A DNA stretch of 64,000 nucleotides from Anditalea andensis (GCF_000714815.1 NZ_JMIH01000004.1:124001-188000); one strand, 5' to 3'; shown: positions 1-9,321, counted from the stretch's first letter. Notes: generated by a model from the letters alone, not told the origin. Numbers and translations are program-made.

Positions 1-1360
1 GTTCATCCACTCCATGCTCATATGTCAATTTCATTTGTTCCCAGATCCTGCTAATTGGACTTGTGTTCAACCATTTATAATTTCGAGGCCCACCCACATA
101 ATCAAAGTGGTAGTACATACCATACCCTCCAGGGCGAGGCGCCTCGCCCAGACCAGGAAGCTTTCTTACATTTCCCCAATTATCATCAGCTAAAAGCAAA
201 GTCACATCATCAGGGACCCTCATACCCTGATCATAATAATCCTGTACTTCCTTATACAAAGCCCATACTTGTGGGGTCTCGGAAGCGGGCTTTCCAGTAA
301 CTTCTTCGATAATACCACGCTGGTCTGCTACTATTCTTTCCAATAATTGAATATTGCTTTCTTCCGACATAGGTTCATCACCGTCACCACGCATCCCAAG
401 GGTTACGATGCTTTCGTTATCCCCCATTCTTTTTATACCCTCTTTCCAAAATTCCTGGAGTACAGGAGCATTGCTTTCATAATTCCAATCGCCTGTTCCA
501 TATCGGCTCCATTCCACATGTGCCCTCATCAGGGGTTCATGGTGTGAGGTGCCAATGACCACCCCATATTTGTCAGCCAGTATAGGACTGATGGGATCAT
601 CGTCATAAATTGCCCTGCCCCACATGGCTGGCCATAGATAATTCCCTTTAAGCCTTAATATGAGTTCAAATACTTTTTCATAAAACTGGTGATTAAATCC
701 CCCGAAATTTTCCTCTGCCCAGCCTGCTAAAGCTGGGGCTTCATCATTGATAAATATGCCTCTATATTTTACAGCGGGAGTTCCCTTTGTATGTTTTCCC
801 TGAGAGATGTATAATTGGTCTTTCTTTTGGACAGGTACATCCGCCCACCAGTACCACGGACTCACTCCTATTTGCTCTGATAGTTCATAAATACCAAAAG
901 TCGTCCCCCTTTTATCACTTCCTGCGATAACCAATGCTTCAGGTATTCCATCAAAAGGGTTTTCTACTGTCTGTATAAGATATGTTTCCCATTTGCCACC
1001 CAGTTCACTTCCTTTTATTTTACCTGTAGAGATCAGGCGATCTATTAGCTTGCTTTTCCCAATAGTACCTATGATGACTAATGGAGCGGACCCCTTAATA
1101 TTTACTTTTTCTTCAAGGGTGGGCTTTTTTCCTGTCACCTTTTCGATATCAAGCTGAAGATTGGCAGCTGCTATCTTTACCCCCTCGGGTTCATCTGCAT
1201 CTATGACCAATCCCGCTGCCGTCTCTGAACTTACTAGTGGAAATCTATCAGCCCCCTGTTCAGTAAACACTATATTCCCCCTCTGAAACCCCAGTGAATG
1301 GTGGGAATAAAGAAGGGTGAATATAAGGATATATAAAAAGGTATAATTCTTTAGGTTCAT
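1..1360 (-). CDS. GH115 alpha-glucuronidase (partial, C-terminus beyond window)
   Basis: Open on the minus strand from ATG at 1360 to the window edge with no stop (453 codons), so the 3' end is missing. The N-terminus is a signal peptide (MNLKNYTFLYILIFTLLYSH). Translated by hand it shows GH115 hallmarks: YRGIFINDEAP, LKGNYLWPAMWGRAIYDDDP, GTSHHEPLMRAH, TLGMRGDGDEP and LLADDNWGNVRKLP. GH115 enzymes remove (4-O-methyl)glucuronic acid from internal and terminal xylose residues of glucuronoxylan. Expected location is periplasm or cell surface. It starts 17 bp after uxuA, on the same strand, so the two are very likely co-transcribed. Family GH115 usually runs to about 800-1000 residues, so roughly half is present. 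Confidence 0.93.
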   Translation of the reverse strand, partial: MNLKNYTFLYILIFTLLYSHHSLGFQRGNIVFTEQGADRFPLVSSETAAGLVIDADEPEGVKIAAANLQLDIEKVTGKKPTLEEKVNIKGSAPLVIIGTIGKSKLIDRLISTGKIKGSELGGKWETYLIQTVENPFDGIPEALVIAGSDKRGTTFGIYELSEQIGVSPWYWWADVPVQKKDQLYISQGKHTKGTPAVKYRGIFINDEAPALAGWAEENFGGFNHQFYEKVFELILRLKGNYLWPAMWGRAIYDDDPISPILADKYGVVIGTSHHEPLMRAHVEWSRYGTGDWNYESNAPVLQEFWKEGIKRMGDNESIVTLGMRGDGDEPMSEESNIQLLERIVADQRGIIEEVTGKPASETPQVWALYKEVQDYYDQGMRVPDDVTLLLADDNWGNVRKLPGLGEAPRPGGYGMYYHFDYVGGPRNYKWLNTSPISRIWEQMKLTYEHGVDE

Positions 1361-1377
1361 ATCTGTCAAAGCTATTA

Positions 1378-2550
1378 TTATAGAGATCCGAGTATCCCTA
1401 ACTCTAGACCGCGAAGTTCTGCAAGGCCTTTTAATCTGCCGATAGCGGAATATCCCGGATTGGTTTCTTTATCTAAATCATCCAGCATCTGGTGCCCATG
1501 GTCAGGCCGGAAAGGAATCTGACTTTTGCTGTTTTGATTGATAAGGATCAACTTTCTCATCACCGCAGCCATATCTACATCCCCGTCGAGATGATCAGAC
1601 TCGAAAAAATTACCCAAGCTATCTTTTTTTACATTTCGCAAATGGGCAAAATAAACCCTCTCTCCTATTTGATCCAATATAGCGGGCAAATCATTGGTCT
1701 TTCCTGCCCCTAGTGACCCTGTACAGAAACAGAACCCATTGAATTCCTCGTTTACCTGCTGGTAAATATATAAGAGGTCTTCCAGGCTGGAGGCTATCCT
1801 AGGCAGTCCTAAAATAGGATATGGTGGATCATCTGGATGAAGTGTCAGCACAATTCCCTCTTCCTCACAAGTAGTCTGTATACTGCGGAGAAAATTGAAC
1901 AGGTTGTCAAATAATCCCTGTTTGCCTATCTTGTCGTAGACCGCAATGCTTTCTTCAAGTGAAGTAATGCTCACACTACCTTCAGTGGGTACCCCCATAA
2001 GGATTACATCTGCAAGCTGTTCCAGTTTTTCTTTTGAATAGCTGGGATACCTAGCTTCCACTTCCTGCATTACCTCTTGTGAGTATGACTCCTCCACGCG
2101 ATCCCTTTTAAGAATATATTTATCAAAAATGGCTAAATCCACCCAATCAAAATATAGGGCTTTCACTCCATTTTCTAAGGTAAGGGCCAAATTTGTTCTG
2201 GTCCAATCCAGTACGGGCATAAAATTGTAGCAGATGGTTTTAAGACCTGCTTTGGAAAGATTTCTCAAAGATTGGCGGTAATTCTCTAGGTATTTTTCTG
2301 AATTTTGATCCTTTATCTTGATAGATTCATGTACCGGCACACTTTCTACCACAGACCACTCCAATCCACTGGCTTCGATGATAGCTTTACGTTCTAATAT
2401 TTCTTCTAATGGCCAAACTTCTCCATGAGGAATATGATGAAGTGCCGACACTATACCACTAGCTCCTGCCTGTCTGACAGCTTGAAGTGATACTGGATCA
2501 TTTGGACCATACCATCTCCAGGTTTGTAGTAGTTTTTTAGACTTTAACAT
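1378..2550 (-). CDS. uxuA: Mannonate dehydratase
   Basis: A 390-residue protein with a typical UxuA start (QTWRWYGPNDPVSL), GIVSALHHIPHGEVW, CYNFMPVLDWTRT and, near the C-terminus, IPFRPDHGHQMLDDL. UxuA dehydrates D-mannonate to 2-keto-3-deoxygluconate (KDG) in the cytoplasm using a divalent metal. Length matches the family. It lies upstream of the GH115 gene in an apparent two-gene operon. It feeds the KDG kinase and KDPG aldolase encoded at 18-20 kb. Recognition is by family sequence and I am confident. Confidence 0.97.
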   Translation of the reverse strand: MLKSKKLLQTWRWYGPNDPVSLQAVRQAGASGIVSALHHIPHGEVWPLEEILERKAIIEASGLEWSVVESVPVHESIKIKDQNSEKYLENYRQSLRNLSKAGLKTICYNFMPVLDWTRTNLALTLENGVKALYFDWVDLAIFDKYILKRDRVEESYSQEVMQEVEARYPSYSKEKLEQLADVILMGVPTEGSVSITSLEESIAVYDKIGKQGLFDNLFNFLRSIQTTCEEEGIVLTLHPDDPPYPILGLPRIASSLEDLLYIYQQVNEEFNGFCFCTGSLGAGKTNDLPAILDQIGERVYFAHLRNVKKDSLGNFFESDHLDGDVDMAAVMRKLILINQNSKSQIPFRPDHGHQMLDDLDKETNPGYSAIGRLKGLAELRGLELGILGSL

Positions 2551-2595
2551 AGGTTTAAATTTTTCGGGTCTTTATAATTTGGGAGGCATTCTGAA

Positions 2596-3087
2596 TCATA
2601 TTGGCGAATCTAATAAGGCTGTCACTATGGTAGCCACAGAATTTATTGATTTTTTAATAATTGTTGGATTGACGTTTTCAGGCTCATTATGAATGCTTAA
2701 TACATCTGTAGAAAATTGAAGATTACGGGGCACATCAATCCTGTATTGGGTATATTCCTCATCCGTATAATTACTACCTTTCTTTTTTAGATGGCCATCC
2801 ATCAGGTAATTGTGACTCCTTAAGGTAGCAGGTGGGCGCAAGGATGAATGTACTATGACAGATAGATTACCTGCTCTATGTGGGTGGGACATGTACCTAT
2901 CACTAAGGCACGGCATCCCCTCACTTAAACCGATCCTAGCCTGATGATTTATGGAGGGATTTACCTCCATATATGAAGGTAAAATTTGTTCAGTTATAAT
3001 TAGGGACGAAGCTTCCACACCTGTGCACCCCCACACGATAAATGATAAAAATAATATATTAATACTTTTGCTAATTATAAATGTCAT
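2596..3087 (-). pseudogene. Likely remnant of a secreted GH30-type xylanase
   Basis: A 163-codon frame preceded by a lipoprotein-like leader (ILFLSFIVWGC, Cys21). I do not recognise it as an intact family. Three short pieces resemble GH30 glycanases in the right order: EVNPSINHQARIG (residues 41-53, like the N-terminal V-N-P-x-I-x-H-Q-x-I-x-G strand), SLRPPATLRSHNYLMDGHLKK (82-102, like S-P-P-A-W-M-K-x-N-N-x-x-x-G-G-x-L-K) and DVLSIHNEPENV (128-139, like the acid/base I-S-x-Q-N-E-P). Intact GH30 enzymes have over 400 residues; here the spacing is collapsed and the second catalytic Glu region is missing. The reading as an internally deleted, degraded GH30 gene is inference. The alternative is a lineage-specific hypothetical lipoprotein. 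Confidence 0.45.
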
Positions 3088-3331
3088 TTTGGGTTAACTA
3101 TATCGTATTTCATCTGTTTATTACTTTTTCAGACACCATTTTATTCAAGGGTGAAAGAAAAGAGGGTATATTAAACAGCTCCCTTTGTATAAATTCCTTA
3201 AGGGAGATCAGCTCAATACACCTACAAGTCGTAGAACATCATTCTAAAATACTATCTTTTAGCATTCAGCATGAGCATCTAAATCTTGTTTTTGACAAAA
3301 ACTTCATAAACATCAAAATTATAAACTAAAA

Positions 3332-3347
3332 AAACAACCGATTTCAT
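3332..3347. promoter_or_regulatory. Candidate LacI-family operator 1
   Basis: Reads AAACAACCGATTTCAT. Its reverse complement matches ATGAAATCGGTTGCAT (the copy before susC at 9306) at 14 of 16 positions by eye. It sits about 380 bp before lacI. Confidence 0.5.
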
Positions 3348-3556
3348 ACTTATTTTATAAAACTACTTGATCCTTGTGAACAATTCCACCTATGACCAAT
3401 TATAATTAGATACTTGATTATAGGACAGGCCCCGTAAATATGATGCTCTATATACTTGTAAAATAGAAACATAAACCTATACCTTACATAACTTGGAAGA
3501 AAAAACATAAAGGATCAAAAATGAAAATTTAAGCATTTTGGAAACAACCCATGGCG

Positions 3557-3572
3557 TTGAAACCGATTTCAT
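3557..3572. promoter_or_regulatory. Candidate LacI-family operator 2
   Basis: Reads TTGAAACCGATTTCAT, with outer arms TGAAA and TTTCA forming a palindrome. It matches the reverse complement of the 9306 copy at 14 of 16 positions. It lies 151 bp before the lacI start, which suits autoregulation of the lacI-GH67-SDR-GH10 operon. Which protein binds is inference. Confidence 0.6.
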
Positions 3573-3723
3573 AAATTTTCTTTTGAATAAATATTTTTAA
3601 TTTATACATTTGGATACTTTGAAGACTTTAAATCCTGATTGAATACAATTATTGATTATTATTTATCATTTTTGATTAAAAATGACCCTGCCAAACCAAA
3701 ATTAATATCACTTAGCCTTTATA

Positions 3724-4749
3724 ATGGAAAAAGAAATAACTATATACGATATAGCTAAGGATTTAGGCCTTTCTCCTACTACAGTAAGCAGAGCATTGAA
3801 TAACCACCCTGCGGTCAAGGAAAAAACCCGCAAGAAAATCTATGACGCAGCCGTTGAGATGGGTTATCAGTCCAATGTTTTCGCCTCTAATTTAAGAAGT
3901 AAGAAAACCCATAATATTGGTGTGATAGTACCCCGACTGAATAGTTCATTCCAAAGTTCGGTAATCGCTGGTATGGAAAAGGCCGTTAATGAAGCGGGAT
4001 ATAACCTTATCATCAGTCAGTCCCTAGAGTCTTATGATAAAGAAAAAGCCAATGTACTGGCCATGTTCAATAGCCGTGTCGATGGCCTTTTGGTATCATT
4101 AGCATCCAACACTCCCAATATAGATCATTTTACACCTTTTATAAAAAAACGTATCCCGGTACTGTTTTTTGATCGTATCATAGAGAACGACCAATATACA
4201 GGTATAGTCATAGACAATATACAGGCTGGATATAAAGCTACCACCCACCTGATAGAACAGGGGTGTAAGAGAATAGCTCATGTCATCGGTTACACTAAGA
4301 TAAATGTATATGCTGACCGTTTGAAAGGTTATAAATATGCACTTATGGATAAGGATATGCCTCTGGATGAAACGCTGATCTTACATTCTGATCTCAATGA
4401 GGAATCAGGCAAAGATATAGTAGAAAAGCTTCTGAAAATGAAACCTATGCCTGATGGCCTATTTGTGTCCAATGATGCCTGCGCCGCCAGCTGCCTTCAA
4501 CAGCTCAAGCTAAAAGGAATCAGCGTGCCCCAGGATATTGCCATAGTAGGATTTAATAACGATGTCATCTCCAGGCTGGTAGAACCTAATATAACCACTA
4601 TAAATTATCCAGCATATGAAGTTGGCGAGGTGGCTATGAAAAACCTCATCAACCATCTAAAAGGTGATTCTGACAGGGTGCTTCAGAGTACCAATAAGAT
4701 CACACTTAGATCAGAATTAATTATCAGAGGCTCTTCACTAAGAAAGTAA
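3724..4749 (+). CDS. LacI/GalR-family transcriptional regulator of the xylan/uronate locus
   Basis: A 341-residue protein. An N-terminal LacI helix-turn-helix occupies residues 4-50 (TIYDIAKDLGLSPTTVSRAL, then the hinge around RSKKTHNIGVIVP). The rest is a periplasmic-binding-protein-like sensor (RVDGLLVSLAS, FFDRIIENDQYTGIVIDN, GLFVSNDACAASCLQQL, IAIVGFNNDVISRLVEP). Such proteins bind 14-16 bp palindromes and release, or are released, on binding a sugar-derived effector. First gene of a plus-strand operon, 30 bp before the GH67 gene. Two candidate operators lie upstream, and two more before susC. The ligand is probably a uronate or KDG-type intermediate (inference). Confidence 0.95.
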   Translation: MEKEITIYDIAKDLGLSPTTVSRALNNHPAVKEKTRKKIYDAAVEMGYQSNVFASNLRSKKTHNIGVIVPRLNSSFQSSVIAGMEKAVNEAGYNLIISQSLESYDKEKANVLAMFNSRVDGLLVSLASNTPNIDHFTPFIKKRIPVLFFDRIIENDQYTGIVIDNIQAGYKATTHLIEQGCKRIAHVIGYTKINVYADRLKGYKYALMDKDMPLDETLILHSDLNEESGKDIVEKLLKMKPMPDGLFVSNDACAASCLQQLKLKGISVPQDIAIVGFNNDVISRLVEPNITTINYPAYEVGEVAMKNLINHLKGDSDRVLQSTNKITLRSELIIRGSSLRK

Positions 4750-4779
4750 GCCCTCAGTTCTATATATAAACCCAAAAAT

Positions 4780-6909
4780 ATGAAAAAGTGGATAATTTTT
4801 TATTTCCTATTGACCTCAGCCATACAGGCCAGTGCTAATGATGGCTACAAACTGTGGCTTCAATACTACTCTATACCAGATGATAGTGAGAGCCGAAGCC
4901 ATTTCGGATCCATACATGTAAGTGGAAATTCCCCTACTATAGAGGCTATTAAACAAGAACTCGATCTGGCTGCAAATGGATTTTTTGGAACACAGGCTAT
5001 TATGAAAGAGGCCGATGAGGCGAGTATTATTATAAAAAAACATGATAAAGAAATCGCAAATGTCATCAGTAAAAAGGACATTAACTCAATAGGTGACCAG
5101 GGATTTGTCATAAAAACAATCAAATCGGGCTCACAAACAAAAATTTATATAACCGCTAATAGTGATTTAGGATTGTTATATGGGACCTTTAAATGGCTAC
5201 AATATGTCCAAAAAGGTGATATGCTCCCTGAAGACGGTTTGGTACAAAGTCCCAAAATAGAAAGAAGAATCCTTAATCACTGGGATAATTTAGACCGAAC
5301 AGTGGAAAGAGGCTATTCGGGATTTAGCATATGGAACTGGCACAGACTCCCTCGTCACATAGACCAGCAGTATCTTGATTATGCACGCGCAAATGCCGCA
5401 ATTGGCATAAACGGAACTGTGGTGACCAATGTCAATGCAAATTCGCTTGTCCTGACAGAAGAATACCTTGAAAAAGTAGCGGCACTGGCAGATGTGTTTC
5501 GCCCATATGGTATAAAGACTTACCTTACTGCCAGATTTTCATCACCTATAGAAATAGGCAAATTAAACACAGCCGATCCACTTGATCCTGATGTACAGAA
5601 ATGGTGGGCAGACAAGGCCGAAGAAATTTACCGGCACATTCCAGACTTTGGCGGATTTTTGGTAAAAGCTGATTCAGAAGGCCAACCTGGTCCCCATAAT
5701 TATAAAAGGTCACAAGCTGAGGGAGCAAATTTATTGGCAGATGCACTAAAACCCCATGGCGGTATAGTCATGTGGCGTGCATTTGTGTATAGCGAAGAGT
5801 CTCCTGATGACAGGGCTAAACAAGCTTACAATGAGTTCAAACCCCTGGATGGTAAGTTTCGTGACAATGTGATCGTTCAGGTTAAAAACGGAGCGATAGA
5901 TTTTCAGCCAAGAGAACCATTTCATCCTATGTTTGGAGGGCTGACCCAAACACCTCTGATGATGGAATTTCAGATCACCCAGGAATACTTAGGACACGAT
6001 ACCCACATGGCTTTTCTATCCAACATGTATGAAGAAGTCCTTCAAACCGACACCCATGCCAAGGGTGAAGGATCAACGGTCAGTAAAATCATCAGCGGTA
6101 ATTTGCACGACCATGATCTGACCGCTATAGCAGGAGTTGCAAATATAGGCACGGACCGGAATTGGACAGGAAATCACTTTCATCAGGCTAACTGGTATTC
6201 TTATGGCAGGCTGGCTTGGGACCCTGATGAATCATCCGATATCATAGCTAAAGATTGGCTTGAACTTACTTTTACCCGTGACGAAACCTTCGTATCCAAA
6301 ATTCAAAAGATGATGCTAGATTCACACCAAATGGTGGTAAATTATATGACTCCATTGGGTCTGCACCATATCATGGCATGGAACCATCATTACGGACCTG
6401 GTCCATGGATTACTGATAAGCACCGGGATGACTGGACCAGTACTTATTATCATCAGGCCAGCAGCTATGGTATCGGCTTTGACAGGACAGCATCTGGCAG
6501 CAATGCCCTAAGCCAATATCACCCTCACCTATCGGAAAAATGGTCTGATAAATCCAGCGTACCAGAAAAATACCTACTCTGGTTTCATCATGTAGCCTGG
6601 GACCATACCCTTTCCAGCGGGAGAATACTTTGGGACGAGCTGGCGCTCAGGTATCAAAAAGGAGTTAATGAAGCCAGAAACAACATAGAGACCTGGCAAG
6701 AAATGGAAGGTAAAATAGATCAAGAAAGATTTAAACATATAGCATCTTTTTTGAAAATTCAGGCCGAAGAAGCAGAATGGTGGAAAAATGCCTGCCTGCT
6801 ATATTTTCAGCAATTTTCACAGAAACCTTTTCCAGATGGTGTAGAAGAGCCAGAAAGAGATTTAAACTATTATAAAAATATTGACCCAAAATTTGTACCA
6901 GGGATCTAA
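4780..6909 (+). CDS. GH67 alpha-glucuronidase, exported
   Basis: 709 residues, matching GH67. A signal peptide (MKKWIIFYFLLTSAIQASA) indicates export to the periplasm. Family motifs are present: RILNHWDNLDRTVERGYSG, the acid region GGFLVKADSEGQPGPHNY, IDFQPREPFHPMFGG and MMEFQITQEYLGHDTHM; the last two carry the carboxylates usually assigned as catalytic base. GH67 removes 4-O-methylglucuronic acid from the non-reducing terminal xylose of aldouronic oligosaccharides, the products of GH10 xylanase encoded two genes downstream. It complements the GH115 enzyme at the left edge, which can act on polymer. Confidence 0.97.
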   Translation: MKKWIIFYFLLTSAIQASANDGYKLWLQYYSIPDDSESRSHFGSIHVSGNSPTIEAIKQELDLAANGFFGTQAIMKEADEASIIIKKHDKEIANVISKKDINSIGDQGFVIKTIKSGSQTKIYITANSDLGLLYGTFKWLQYVQKGDMLPEDGLVQSPKIERRILNHWDNLDRTVERGYSGFSIWNWHRLPRHIDQQYLDYARANAAIGINGTVVTNVNANSLVLTEEYLEKVAALADVFRPYGIKTYLTARFSSPIEIGKLNTADPLDPDVQKWWADKAEEIYRHIPDFGGFLVKADSEGQPGPHNYKRSQAEGANLLADALKPHGGIVMWRAFVYSEESPDDRAKQAYNEFKPLDGKFRDNVIVQVKNGAIDFQPREPFHPMFGGLTQTPLMMEFQITQEYLGHDTHMAFLSNMYEEVLQTDTHAKGEGSTVSKIISGNLHDHDLTAIAGVANIGTDRNWTGNHFHQANWYSYGRLAWDPDESSDIIAKDWLELTFTRDETFVSKIQKMMLDSHQMVVNYMTPLGLHHIMAWNHHYGPGPWITDKHRDDWTSTYYHQASSYGIGFDRTASGSNALSQYHPHLSEKWSDKSSVPEKYLLWFHHVAWDHTLSSGRILWDELALRYQKGVNEARNNIETWQEMEGKIDQERFKHIASFLKIQAEEAEWWKNACLLYFQQFSQKPFPDGVEEPERDLNYYKNIDPKFVPGI

Positions 6910-6919
6910 AACCAAAATC

Positions 6920-7666
6920 ATGAATACGACGCAGAAAGTGGCCATAGTAACCGGAGGAGCATCAGGCCTGGGATTTGCTATAGCAAAAAAATTTACCGAA
7001 TCAGGCATTCTTACTGTTATTATAGGAAGAAATGAAAACAAGCTTCAGAAAGCAGCCGATGAACTGGGAGAACTTGCTCACACCATCAGTTTTGATTTGA
7101 ATGAAGCAAGCGGCATTCCTGAACTAATACAGCTTATCCAAGACAGATATGGCAGAATAGATATATTGGTAAACAATGCCGGGATCAACCTTAAAAAGCC
7201 AATGCTGGATGTGACGGTAGAAGAATTTCACAAAGTACTCAATACCAACGTAGTATCCGTTTTTGTAATGAGCCGTGAAGTAAGTAAAATGATGATAGCA
7301 CAAGGTGAGGGCAGCATAGTGAATATCAGCTCCATGGCAGCACAATATGGTATACCGAAAGTTATAGCATACACCGCTTCAAAATCAGCGATCGAAGGAA
7401 TGACCAAAGCCATGGCTGTAGAGCTATCTCCACTAGGCATTAGAGTAAATTGCGTAGCTCCGGGGTTCATAGTAACAGATATGACTGCTACTGCCTTTAA
7501 AGATGACCCTCAGAGAAAGGAAAAAATACTCAGTAGGACCCCAATGGGCAAAATGGGGGACCCTTCAGATATAGCTGAAGCAGTGTATTATTTCTCCAAT
7601 GGAACATCCTCATACGTAACAGGTGCTATCCTTGCCGTGGACGGAGGCAATTCTATTGGTTTCTAA
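6920..7666 (+). CDS. SDR-family oxidoreductase, probable fructuronate/uronate reductase
   Basis: A 248-residue classical short-chain dehydrogenase: TGGASGLG cofactor loop near residue 11, NNAG, ISS, and the catalytic pair Tyr151 and Lys155 in YTASK. An in-frame ATG at 6881 would overlap the GH67 stop by 29 bp; I choose 6920 because MNTTQKVAIVTGG is the normal SDR N-terminus. It ends in VTGAILAVDGGNSIGF. No classical UxuB is seen, and SDR proteins beside UxuA in Bacteroidota loci often do the D-fructuronate to D-mannonate step, so that role is likely but inferred. A gluconate 5-dehydrogenase or 3-oxoacyl-ACP reductase cannot be excluded from sequence alone. Confidence 0.88.
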   Translation: MNTTQKVAIVTGGASGLGFAIAKKFTESGILTVIIGRNENKLQKAADELGELAHTISFDLNEASGIPELIQLIQDRYGRIDILVNNAGINLKKPMLDVTVEEFHKVLNTNVVSVFVMSREVSKMMIAQGEGSIVNISSMAAQYGIPKVIAYTASKSAIEGMTKAMAVELSPLGIRVNCVAPGFIVTDMTATAFKDDPQRKEKILSRTPMGKMGDPSDIAEAVYYFSNGTSSYVTGAILAVDGGNSIGF

Positions 7667-7708
7667 TTAATCATATATCATGCTTAAACTTCTATTACCC
7701 AAAATACC

Positions 7709-8833
7709 ATGTCCTACTTATATAATATAACCAAGATAGTTATATCATCAGCTATAATAAATTTACTGCCTGTAGAAAACCTACAAGCACAATACCTTAA
7801 AGACAGTTTCCATAATAATTTCACCATCGGAGCGGCCATAAATTACCGTCAAGTGAGGGAGTTGACTCAACAAGAAGAAAAAATATTGTTTGCCCATTTT
7901 AACAGTATAACTGCAGAGAACCTATTAAAGTGGGGAAGTATACATCCCCGACCCGACCAGTACGATTTTGAAGCTGCTGATCGCTTTGTAGATTTGGGGA
8001 ATAAAATGAATGCATTTATAGTCGGACATACACTGGTATGGCACCAGCAGACTCCAGAGTGGGTTTTTGAGGATGAAGATGGAAATGCTTTATCTAAAGA
8101 AGCCTTATTAGAAAGGATGAGGGAACATATCAATACAGTAGCTGGACGGTATAAAGGACGCATCCACGGATGGGATGTTGTCAATGAAGCCATATTTGAT
8201 GATGGAAATTACCGGAACTCCCATTGGTATAATATCACTGGTAAAGACTTTATCAAAGAAGCGTTCAGATCAGCCAGCAAGGTGGATCCAGATATGGAAT
8301 TATATTATAATGACTATAATATGTGGAAGCCTGCCAAAAGAGAAACTGCCATTCAGCTAGCCAAAGAACTTCGAGCTGAAGGCATTAGAATAGATGGTAT
8401 AGGTATGCAGGGACATTATGGGTTGGAATCCCCTTCCTTAGAGGAAATAGAAAACTCTATACTAGCCATAGCTAAGGCCGGGTTTAAGGTGATGTTTACA
8501 GAAGTGGACATTGATGTGCTCCCAAACCCAGTAAACCGACACGGGGCAGATATAGATGCCACTTTTGAATTTGAAGAAAAATATAATCCATATACCACAG
8601 CATTACCGGCAGATATCCAAAAAAAATTAGAGGACCGGTACAAAGAATTATTTGAACTTTTTCTCAAACATGAAGACAAAATATCAAGAGTAACCTTTTG
8701 GGGACTCACAGACCAAGATAGCTGGCTCAATGATTGGCCCATGAGGGGAAGGACGGCATACCCACTGCTTTTTGATAGAGATGGCTACCCTAAAGAAAAC
8801 GTTTTAAAAGAGCTGGATAACCTACAGCCTTAA
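7709..8833 (+). CDS. GH10 endo-beta-1,4-xylanase, exported
   Basis: 374 residues, a single GH10 catalytic domain and no carbohydrate-binding module. The leader (IVISSAIINLLPVENLQAQ) looks like an unusual but usable signal peptide. Visible signatures are ENLLKWGSIHP, GHTLVWHQQTPEW, WDVVNEAIF with acid/base Glu160, MFTEVDIDVLP with nucleophile Glu265, and FWGLTDQDSW. It cuts the xylan backbone and leaves aldouronic acids with the glucuronate on the non-reducing end, the GH67 substrate. Last gene of the lacI operon, followed by a hairpin at 8844. Confidence 0.96.
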   Translation: MSYLYNITKIVISSAIINLLPVENLQAQYLKDSFHNNFTIGAAINYRQVRELTQQEEKILFAHFNSITAENLLKWGSIHPRPDQYDFEAADRFVDLGNKMNAFIVGHTLVWHQQTPEWVFEDEDGNALSKEALLERMREHINTVAGRYKGRIHGWDVVNEAIFDDGNYRNSHWYNITGKDFIKEAFRSASKVDPDMELYYNDYNMWKPAKRETAIQLAKELRAEGIRIDGIGMQGHYGLESPSLEEIENSILAIAKAGFKVMFTEVDIDVLPNPVNRHGADIDATFEFEEKYNPYTTALPADIQKKLEDRYKELFELFLKHEDKISRVTFWGLTDQDSWLNDWPMRGRTAYPLLFDRDGYPKENVLKELDNLQP

Positions 8834-8843
8834 ATTAAAAACC

Positions 8844-8878
8844 ACTAAGCTATCTCCATAGAACCGGGATAGCTTAGT
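8844..8878 (+). terminator. Hairpin after the GH10 gene
   Basis: Perfect 11-bp stem ACTAAGCTATC / GATAGCTTAGT with a 13-nt loop, starting 11 bp after the stop codon. Only a weak T-rich tail follows, so termination may be partial. Confidence 0.6.
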
Positions 8879-9118
8879 AATTACTTTTAAGCCACCCTCC
8901 CATTTTTTATTTTTTTTTATATCAAAAGAACCACGTCCACCAAGCTCATTTTTTAATACTATAAATTTTAAATAGGTCATCATTATTACAGTATGCACAA
9001 AGATTTTTGCCCTATAGATTAAATAGTAACCGAAGATACCGAATTGTCGCTATCCGTATTAGTACATCATAAATTATAGATTATAACATATAAATCAACT
9101 TATTCATAACCTTAATAA

Positions 9119-9134
9119 ATGAAATCGATCCCAT
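9119..9134. promoter_or_regulatory. Candidate LacI-family operator 3
   Basis: ATGAAATCGATCCCAT, sharing the ATGAAATCG half with the site at 9306 and with the sites before lacI. Confidence 0.5.
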
Positions 9135-9305
9135 AATTTTATTATATAACTATTAAGCTATATTTTTATTATAATAGGATATTTCAAATATAAAAAATAA
9201 CTAAAAATTATCTTAATTTAATAAGTTATATAATATATATTTAATTTATAAATTATCATTTTTATTTGATATTTAAGCTATTAAGTTAAGTGAAATAAAA
9301 TAGTT

Positions 9306-9321
9306 ATGAAATCGGTTGCAT
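9306..9321. promoter_or_regulatory. Candidate LacI-family operator 4
   Basis: ATGAAATCGGTTGCAT, the most symmetric copy (ATG-AAATCG / GGTTGCAT arms), 120 bp before susC. Repetition of the same motif before both lacI and susC is the reason to link them to the LacI protein encoded at 3724. Confidence 0.62.

Larger units (their letters stand above)
3088..3723. other. Intergenic region between divergent uxuA-side genes and lacI
   Basis: About 640 bp of AT-rich DNA. An 82-codon frame at 3081-3329 (+) has no recognisable motif and is probably chance. The stretch holds two LacI-type half-palindromic sites (3332-3347 and 3557-3572, listed separately) and so most likely carries the promoters of the GH67/GH10 operon and perhaps of the uxuA side. 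Confidence 0.6.

Noticed and set aside
3081-3329. 82-codon plus-strand frame before lacI
   Set aside because: No motif, signal or family resemblance; it overlaps the GH30-like remnant start and an operator region and looks like chance.
6881-6919. Earlier ATG for the SDR gene, overlapping GH67
   Set aside because: SDR proteins begin just before the first beta-strand; the extra 13 residues encode no known part and 6920 gives a normal length.
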